From positions 620,001-684,000 of the forward strand of contig OZ242020.1 of the NCBI GenBank assembly GCA_965204875.1: a stretch of DNA of 64,000 bases, read 5' to 3'. Made by a program: the position numbers and the translations under genes. The DNA comes from Aldehydirespirator sp965204875. Lineage in GTDB: Bacteria > Actinomycetota > Acidimicrobiia > Acidimicrobiales > Aldehydirespiratoraceae. Position 1 is the stretch's first letter. Every line of letters starts with the position of its first letter. Positions 59,129 to 64,000 of this stretch are shown in pieces. The notes under the pieces were generated by a model. The model saw only the letters and a program-made list of their open reading frames with translations. It searched no databases and was not told where the DNA came from.

Positions 59129-60333
59129 TATCGATCCTGGGAGTGCTGTATCTGGGAGTCGAGGCCCTGGGAATGCCGATCCTGGGAGTACCGGTCCTGG
59201 GAGCGGGACAGCATTCCGAGCGCGGCACGCACCTCGGCCAGGGTGGCGCCCCAAGGCACCATCACCGTGTTGCCGCGGCGCTCCATCCCGGCGTCGAGCA
59301 TGCAGCAGCGACTCAGGACCAGCCCCGGATCGGCCCCGGCAGCTGTGCTGGCGGCTGTAGTGGCAGCAGCGGCTTCCGCAGCTGTGGGCACAACGGCGGC
59401 GGGTTCGATGCCCTCGGCAACTGCGCTCACGGCATCAGGGGCTTCCGCAGCTGTGGAAGCAGTAGCGGCGGGTTCGATGTTCTCAGCAGCTGCGCTCGCG
59501 GCAGCAGTGGCTTCACCAGTGGTGGTCGCAGCAGCGGCGGGGTCGATGCCCTCAGCGGTGGTTCCGGAGTTGAGCAGCCGCCGGGGACACCAGTCGATGA
59601 CGCGCTCCGCGTCGATCCCGTAGAACCAGCGGTGAATCTGCTGGGAACGCTCGCAGCCGAGCAGGGTCGAGCCGGCGAGAGCGGGTCGCTCGTCGAGGTA
59701 CGACACCGGCACCCCCTCGATGTCGATCCCGCCGCCGCGGCAGGGAACAACCAGCCCGCCATCCAGCGGCAGGGCCGTCTCCGGCAGCAGCGAGCGACTG
59801 TCGATGATCCGCTCGCTCACGACGATGGGGGGCAGCTCCTCGGCGGAGTCGAGCACTCTCGCCACCTGCTCGGCGAGCTTGGAAGGTGACGGGGGCACGA
59901 CGTCCACCACGGTGATCCGCAGCGGCTCCGGATTGAGAAGGAAGTTGATGTGGCGGTACCGGCCCTCCACGATCACGCAGCGGCGGCCGGGACAGCCCGC
60001 GGCGACGCGGGCCAGGTGCGAGGCGATCCCAGGATCCGCGCCGTCGTCGCGCACGTAGGCACACTCTTCGGCCGCGGCCAGCACGCGGGCCGCCGGCGCC
60101 TCGGAGAAGAGCGCGTCGCTGCCGTCACGGGCCAACTCCACGAGCGCGCAAGCGCCAGGATCGCCCTCGCGGCGGGCCACCACGAACCTGGTGTGGCGGT
60201 ACGCCTCGCGTCCGGTGAACCGGGCCACGAGATCCTCGGGCGACAGGCTCGGGACCGACGCCACCGACACCTGCCGGTACCGCGACGCCGTGACGTTGGG
60301 CGCGGCGGGGTCCGAGTCGAACACGCTTCTCAC
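59128..60333 (-). CDS. Uncharacterised protein (DUF7714-like) with repeat inserts
   Basis: 401 aa. Conserved-looking core in the first 260 residues: REAYRHTRFVVARREGDPGA, VEGRYRHINFLLNPEPLRIT, VPCRGGGIDIEGVPVSYLDE and CERSQQIHRWFYGIDAERVI. I believe it belongs to the DUF7714 family, from memory. A low-complexity Ala/Thr/Glu insert with two GIDP/NIEP/GIEP-type units fills residues about 262-335, and the C-terminus ends in five pentapeptide repeats (SQDRY, SQDRH, SQGLD, SQIQH, SQDR). GTG 60333 overlaps the ComA-like stop (GTGA). No catalytic motif recognised. Confidence 0.72.
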   Translation of the reverse strand: MRSVFDSDPAAPNVTASRYRQVSVASVPSLSPEDLVARFTGREAYRHTRFVVARREGDPGACALVELARDGSDALFSEAPAARVLAAAEECAYVRDDGADPGIASHLARVAAGCPGRRCVIVEGRYRHINFLLNPEPLRITVVDVVPPSPSKLAEQVARVLDSAEELPPIVVSERIIDSRSLLPETALPLDGGLVVPCRGGGIDIEGVPVSYLDERPALAGSTLLGCERSQQIHRWFYGIDAERVIDWCPRRLLNSGTTAEGIDPAAAATTTGEATAAASAAAENIEPAATASTAAEAPDAVSAVAEGIEPAAVVPTAAEAAAATTAASTAAGADPGLVLSRCCMLDAGMERRGNTVMVPWGATLAEVRAALGMLSRSQDRYSQDRHSQGLDSQIQHSQDR

Positions 60334-61250
60334 CGGTGCCGGGGCGCTGCGCGTGCACGTGTAGCGGGCGCCGCGGTGGACTCCGGCCGGCCTCCGGCGC
60401 GCCCGCGGGCAGCGACCAACCCGTCCGAGGCTGCAGGCGGTGCGGCCGATGGCGGGGAGCAGCCACGCGTGGCGGCGGCGGGCAGGCGCGCCCGCATGGT
60501 GTCCGAGCGCAGCCCGAGCCGCAGCGCTTCCAAGCCCAGCACGTCGCGGGGAGAGATGTTCGCCAGGTTGACGTTCGCCCCCAGGTGGTTGATGAACCAC
60601 GCCTGCTGGCTGCGACCGGGCGCCTCGTAGACCACCGGCGCGGCAGCGCCGAGACGCTCCAGGGCGTCCACCAGGTCGGCCCTCACCGACCCGTCAGGGG
60701 CGTAGAGGCCCACCGTGCCGCTCTCGCGCCCCTCGGCCACGAGCCAGCGGGCGCCGCGGTCGAGGTCGCGGCGAGCCTCCTGCAGCCACTGGCCGGCCAC
60801 CACCGGCTCGGCCGGATCCTTGCTCCCCACCTCGGCGAACACCTCGAGATCACGGCTGCGGGCCGCGGCGATGAGATCGAGCTTCGAGGCCGGCGGCAGG
60901 CCCGTGGCGCCGCGGGACACCTCGACGCAGCCGAACCCCCCACGTTGGGCCCAGTCGAAGAACTCCTCGCATCGATCCTGCCACCAGGCCGCTTCGAGCA
61001 GCGTCCCGCCAGGGCACGCCCGCACCCCGTGGGAGGCCAGCATCTCGACCTTGGACGCGATCTCGGCATCCACGTAGGCGGTGCCGTGACCGAACTTCCA
61101 GACGTCAATGAACTCGCCGCAAGAACTCAAGGTGGCGGCGAGGTCCGGCAGGGTCGTGCCCGAGTCGATGACGTGGGTGATGCCGCTGCTGCGCTCCTTG
61201 GCCGTTCTGGCCTCGGTGTCGAGGAACCGGGGATGCTCGAGATCTGGCAT
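60330..61250 (-). CDS. ComA-like phosphosulfolactate synthase family TIM-barrel protein
   Basis: 306 aa. ITHVIDSGTTLPDLAATLSS, EFIDVWKFGHGTAY, GVRACPGGTLLEAAWWQ, GFGCVEVSRGATGLP and FAEVGSKDPAEPV match ComA, which adds sulfite to PEP to give phosphosulfolactate. No comB or comC is seen, so coenzyme M synthesis is unlikely. A different nucleophile or PEP analogue is possible. The last 45 residues are a low-complexity Arg/Ala/Pro tail. It overlaps the next gene by 4 bases and lies 65 bases after the DUF2877 gene. Confidence 0.87.
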   Translation of the reverse strand: MPDLEHPRFLDTEARTAKERSSGITHVIDSGTTLPDLAATLSSCGEFIDVWKFGHGTAYVDAEIASKVEMLASHGVRACPGGTLLEAAWWQDRCEEFFDWAQRGGFGCVEVSRGATGLPPASKLDLIAAARSRDLEVFAEVGSKDPAEPVVAGQWLQEARRDLDRGARWLVAEGRESGTVGLYAPDGSVRADLVDALERLGAAAPVVYEAPGRSQQAWFINHLGANVNLANISPRDVLGLEALRLGLRSDTMRARLPAAATRGCSPPSAAPPAASDGLVAARGRAGGRPESTAAPATRARAAPRHR

Positions 61251-61315
61251 TCGCGTCGGCGGTATCGAGGGCGATGGGAGACCGGCGTCAGATTGTGACG
61301 GGCTGCGGCACCATG

Positions 61316-62341
61316 CTAGAGGCCGATCCGGCAGGACTCGGCTCGCCCGCCGATCGTCGTGGCACCGGGCCGAGCCGCGGCGACGCTGCGAGGATCACTC
61401 GCCCCTGCACCGACCGCCGATTGCGGTTGCATCGATGCAGGCAGCTCGAGGGCGGCGAGCGCGATGCCTGCGATCAGCGCCCGGCCCGAGGTGGCGCCCA
61501 CGCCGGCCAGCGACTGTGCGCCCCGCCGCATGCGGGCGCAGTCGCCCGTGGCGGCGGCGTCCAGCAGGGCGTGAGCCGGCTCGATGCTCTGACCCTGGGC
61601 CGCCCAGCGCAGGAAGGCGCGGCTCAGCCGCGTCGTCGATGCCGATCGGGCCAGGGCGCTCAAGGACCTGCGGCGGCGCGGGTCGATGGCACTGACAAGC
61701 AGGATTCCGGCGAGCACGTCGTCGCCGCTGGGGGTGAGACCGGCACCCCTTCCCGCCAGGCCACGGGACGCCCCGGCCAGATCGCCGCAGCGCACGGCCT
61801 CAGTGACCGCGCCCCACGCGGTTTGCAACCCGGCGTCGATCCTCTCGATCGCCACCGCACCGCCGGCCGTGGCCGACCCGGTGTCGACGCTGTCGGTCGC
61901 CACCGCACCGCCGCGGGCAAGGCCCGACCCGGCGTCAAGGCAATCCATGGCCGCCTGCCAGTCGCTCGGGGCTGCCGCGAGCCGCCCCGGCAGGCGAGGC
62001 GACCAGGCCGGGCATCCGGCGACGCGAACGGCAAGGCGGCCCGCCGCGAGGACGCCGCCCGAGTAGCTCACCCGATCCTGCGGGGACACGGGCACGTGCA
62101 GCCCGGTCACCGTCAGGTGCAGGGGCCCGGCCCACGATCCCGGGCCGAGCACGGCGAAGATGTTCGATGACCGGTCCGACACGTAGAAGCCACGGGCGTT
62201 GACGGCGGCCACACGGCCCGCGAAGCCCTCCGACAGAGCCTCCAGCACGGCCCCGCCCGCAGACGCCGCTGCCACGGAGCGCGCAGGCGGCGGCAGGCCG
62301 GTCAACGCCGGCACACCAGCCACTGCCTGCGGACCGGCCAT
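61316..62341 (-). CDS. DUF2877 protein (YlbF/AllH-like)
   Basis: 341 aa from ATG 62341. The family mark LAGRGAGLTPSGDDVLAGIL is near residue 215, and RVAAVNARGFYVSDRSSNIF with GPGSWAGPLHLTV opens the protein. In enteric bacteria AllH (YlbF) is part of the oxamate carbamoyltransferase with AllF and AllG; an AllG-like gene closes this run. A low-complexity insert of SVDTGSA/GGAVA-type repeats lies before the GDD motif. Divergent from the AIR synthase-like gene across a region with a 32-base direct repeat. Confidence 0.84.
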   Translation of the reverse strand: MAGPQAVAGVPALTGLPPPARSVAAASAGGAVLEALSEGFAGRVAAVNARGFYVSDRSSNIFAVLGPGSWAGPLHLTVTGLHVPVSPQDRVSYSGGVLAAGRLAVRVAGCPAWSPRLPGRLAAAPSDWQAAMDCLDAGSGLARGGAVATDSVDTGSATAGGAVAIERIDAGLQTAWGAVTEAVRCGDLAGASRGLAGRGAGLTPSGDDVLAGILLVSAIDPRRRRSLSALARSASTTRLSRAFLRWAAQGQSIEPAHALLDAAATGDCARMRRGAQSLAGVGATSGRALIAGIALAALELPASMQPQSAVGAGASDPRSVAAARPGATTIGGRAESCRIGL

Positions 62342-62426
62342 CACGGAGCGGTCACGGCGCGTGCCGGACACAGCAGCACTGCCCGCAATCCAGCCACGGA
62401 GCGCTCACTGCGCGTCTGAGACACAG
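62342..62426. repeat. 32-bp direct repeat in the divergent promoter region
   Basis: 62342-62373 and 62395-62426 share CACGGAGCG, TCAC, GCGCGT and GACACAG in the same order, 53 bases apart (five turns of DNA). Position between the divergent DUF2877 and AIR-synthase genes suggests an operator pair. Confidence 0.6.
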
Positions 62427-62441
62427 CGGTACGGTGCGGCG

Positions 62442-63410
62442 GTGCCGCCGCCGGATGCCTCATCACCGCCCGACCTCGACGCGCTTGTGGCCATGGTGCG
62501 CAACCATCCCGGCCTCCTGGCCAAGCGGGCCATCGGAGCCGTCCGGCGTGTCATCAAATCGCCGGACGCGGTGACCGGACCCGGCGACGACGGTGCGGTG
62601 GTGGAGATGCCGCGGGCCGGCTCGGTGATCGTGTGCGGCGAGGCGATCCACCCGCCGTTCGTGGCCTCCGATCCGCACGGCGCCGGCATGGCAGCGGTGC
62701 TCGCCAACGTCAATGACCTCGCCGCCATGGGCGCGATCCCCAGGGGCATCGTCAACACGGTGGTGGCCTCGGCCCCGGTCGCGGCCGAGGTCCTGCGCGG
62801 CATGGCCGAGGCGGCCGAACTGTACGACGTGCCGATCTTGGGCGGGCACACCACCGACCATCCGGGTGAGCCGGCGGTGTCGGCGTTCGCGGTGGGCGAG
62901 GCCGAGCGGGTGCTTTCGGCCACCAGCGCCGGGCCTGGCCAGGACGTGGTGTTCGCCTGCTGCCTCGACGGCCGGATGCGGGAGGACTTCGCGTTCTTCA
63001 CGACGCTCGCGTCTCAGGGGCCGCGCCTCGCCGCCGATGTGCGCCTGCTGGCTGAGGCCGCGCGCGGCGGGCTGGCAACCGCGGCCAAGGACGTGAGCAT
63101 GTCCGGCTCGGTCGGGTCGCTGGCGATGCTCCTGGAACCCCGACGCCTCGGCGCCGACATCGACCTCGACGCCTTGCCGGCACCGGAGGGCGTGGCGCCG
63201 GCCCGATGGCTCGCCTGCTTCCCGACCTACGCCTTCTGGCTCACGACCCGCCGGGCCGGCGAGTGTGTGAGCCTGTTCCGCTCGGCTGGACTCGCAGCGG
63301 CCGTGGTCGGCACGGTCAACGCCGGCGGCCTGCTCACAGTGCGCCGCGGCGCCGGCACCCGAACGATCATCGACCTGGCGCGCGAGCCCGTCACCGGGCT
63401 GTGGGCATGA
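62442..63410 (+). CDS. AIR synthase-like protein, Sll0787 family (Nit1 cluster)
   Basis: 322 aa PurM/ThiL/HypE-fold ATP enzyme. Seen: VTGPGDDGAVVEMPRAGSVI near residue 45, ANVNDLAAMGAIPRGIVNTV, VPILGGHTTDHPGE and KDVSMSGSVGSLAMLLEPRR. Members are fixed parts of Nit1/Nit1C clusters. By analogy with HypE, which dehydrates a thiocarbamoyl group to a thiocyanate, it could activate an amide or carbamoyl oxygen; this is inference. GTG 62442 is chosen for the conserved start; ATG 62493 is possible. It is divergent from the eleven-gene run. Confidence 0.87.
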   Translation: MPPPDASSPPDLDALVAMVRNHPGLLAKRAIGAVRRVIKSPDAVTGPGDDGAVVEMPRAGSVIVCGEAIHPPFVASDPHGAGMAAVLANVNDLAAMGAIPRGIVNTVVASAPVAAEVLRGMAEAAELYDVPILGGHTTDHPGEPAVSAFAVGEAERVLSATSAGPGQDVVFACCLDGRMREDFAFFTTLASQGPRLAADVRLLAEAARGGLATAAKDVSMSGSVGSLAMLLEPRRLGADIDLDALPAPEGVAPARWLACFPTYAFWLTTRRAGECVSLFRSAGLAAAVVGTVNAGGLLTVRRGAGTRTIIDLAREPVTGLWA

Positions 63411-63516
63411 GCGCTCCGGTGCCACGTCGGGCGCCCGCAGCACCACAGGCTCCGGGTAGCGCGGTTCGCAGATGCCCGGCAGCGGCACCGGGATGGGCAA
63501 GCGCCAGCGCGCCACG

Positions 63517-64000
63517 TCAGGCTCCTGCCTGCTCGACCCGGCCGCGCATGATCCGCCGGTTCTGCTCGAAGCCCTCGGGGCCGCCCGTCTCCAGGCAGCC
63601 GAAGGAGGCCGGGTCGCTCCCCGAGGCGCGGCCACCCTCGTCATCCAAGGCTGTGACCATCACCACGTAGGTCGGCGCCATGGTGGACGGATCCGGCTCC
63701 ACGGTGCTGACAACGGCGAGTCCCGTGCGCAGGTGCAACTCCACACACTGGTAGGGGTCGGCGAGGCCGGCGCCGAGGCTGCCCTGCTCGTGCACCACCG
63801 CCCAGTCCCGGCCGGCCCGGCGTGCCGCCGCGATGCTCTCGCGGCGCCCGCGCTCGGCGCGCTCGGCCAGCAGCTCGCGCCTGCGCAGCGCGAACCCGGC
63901 ACCCGCCACCTCGGAGTCCGCGAGCCCGTACACCGCGGGCACGCCGGCCGCGGCCAACGCCGGGTCCAACGTCTCGGAGCGGCGCTCCCAGCGCTGCGCC
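63517..64000 (-). CDS. Unknown protein, 3' part (runs off right edge)
   Basis: At least 160 codons, open to the window end. VHEQGSLGAGLADPYQCVEL, LRTGLAVVSTVEPDPST then YVVMVTALDDEGG read like a globular alpha/beta domain. The N-terminal part seen has two Arg/Glu-rich helices. No family recognised. It converges with the AIR synthase-like gene, 106 bases from its stop. Confidence 0.6.
   Translation of the reverse strand, partial: AQRWERRSETLDPALAAAGVPAVYGLADSEVAGAGFALRRRELLAERAERGRRESIAAARRAGRDWAVVHEQGSLGAGLADPYQCVELHLRTGLAVVSTVEPDPSTMAPTYVVMVTALDDEGGRASGSDPASFGCLETGGPEGFEQNRRIMRGRVEQAGA

Noticed and set aside
60330..61250. Coenzyme M biosynthesis
   Set aside because: Only a ComA-like gene is present; no comB, comC or later genes were found in the window.

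Overview
The window is high-GC DNA from an actinobacterium-like genome. An actinobacterial-type LexA box, a split ImuA/ImuB/DnaE2 mutasome, leaderless-looking promoters, a group II truncated haemoglobin, an MpaB-family protein and an Sll0783-type protein all fit. An uncultured, possibly host-associated or marine member of Acidimicrobiia is my best guess, but there is no rRNA or ribosomal marker here to prove it. I found no tRNA, rRNA, CRISPR array, integrase or complete insertion sequence.

Layout. 0-5.5 kb: imuB (off the left edge) and imuA face dnaE2 across a perfect palindromic SOS box. 5.5-11.4 kb: a rearranged defence/toxin-antitoxin zone. Two AbiEi/AbiEii modules lie in opposite orientation (the first has a broken toxin gene), with at least two further decayed AbiE pieces and a duplicated small-ORF end. 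Between them sit VapBC and an RtcB RNA ligase. 11.7-16.3 kb: an AT-richer island with three exported proteins on one strand: a three-repeat SLH protein split by a 20-base G/C homopolymer, a CHAP-domain protein with a Thr-rich linker, and a lipoprotein with a long Ala/Asp heptad region and an HExxH domain. 16.5-31 kb: metabolic genes (sulfoacetaldehyde acetyltransferase, copper ATPase, hisC, a three-subunit molybdenum hydroxylase with a MoaD-like carrier, a di-iron hydroxylase, MpaB, GlbO, a D-aminoacylase-like amidohydrolase). 31-46.8 kb: an esterase, a type II restriction-modification pair of lower GC, metY, a CP-ATP-grasp/alpha-E/transglutaminase operon, a coiled-coil membrane protein, a hyuA-hyuB-thrH operon, a VOC protein and RNase HII.

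47-64 kb is the most interesting part. A minus-strand run of eleven genes (62.3 to 51.2 kb) reads: DUF2877 (AllH-like), ComA-like synthase, unknown protein, PurB-like lyase, ArgH-like lyase, nitrile hydratase beta, alpha and activator, radical SAM protein, GNAT, DUF1116 (AllG-like). A divergent AIR-synthase-like gene shares its promoter region. Radical SAM, GNAT, AIR synthase and the Sll0783-type DsrE protein (47 kb) are the companions normally seen with a nitrilase in Nit1/Nit1C (nitrogen starvation, cyanide) clusters. Here I see nitrile hydratase instead of a nitrilase, and the cluster also carries two fumarate-type lyases and two subunits resembling the oxamate carbamoyltransferase complex. 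This looks like an undescribed carbamoyl/amide/nitrile nitrogen pathway; the function is inference.

A second theme is repeat expansion. Many enzymes here (DnaE2, CopA, HyuA, HyuB, transglutaminase, DUF2877, the unknown protein at 59-60 kb) carry in-frame low-complexity or tandem-repeat inserts between conserved blocks, and several intergenic regions hold tandem repeats of 17 to 67 bp.
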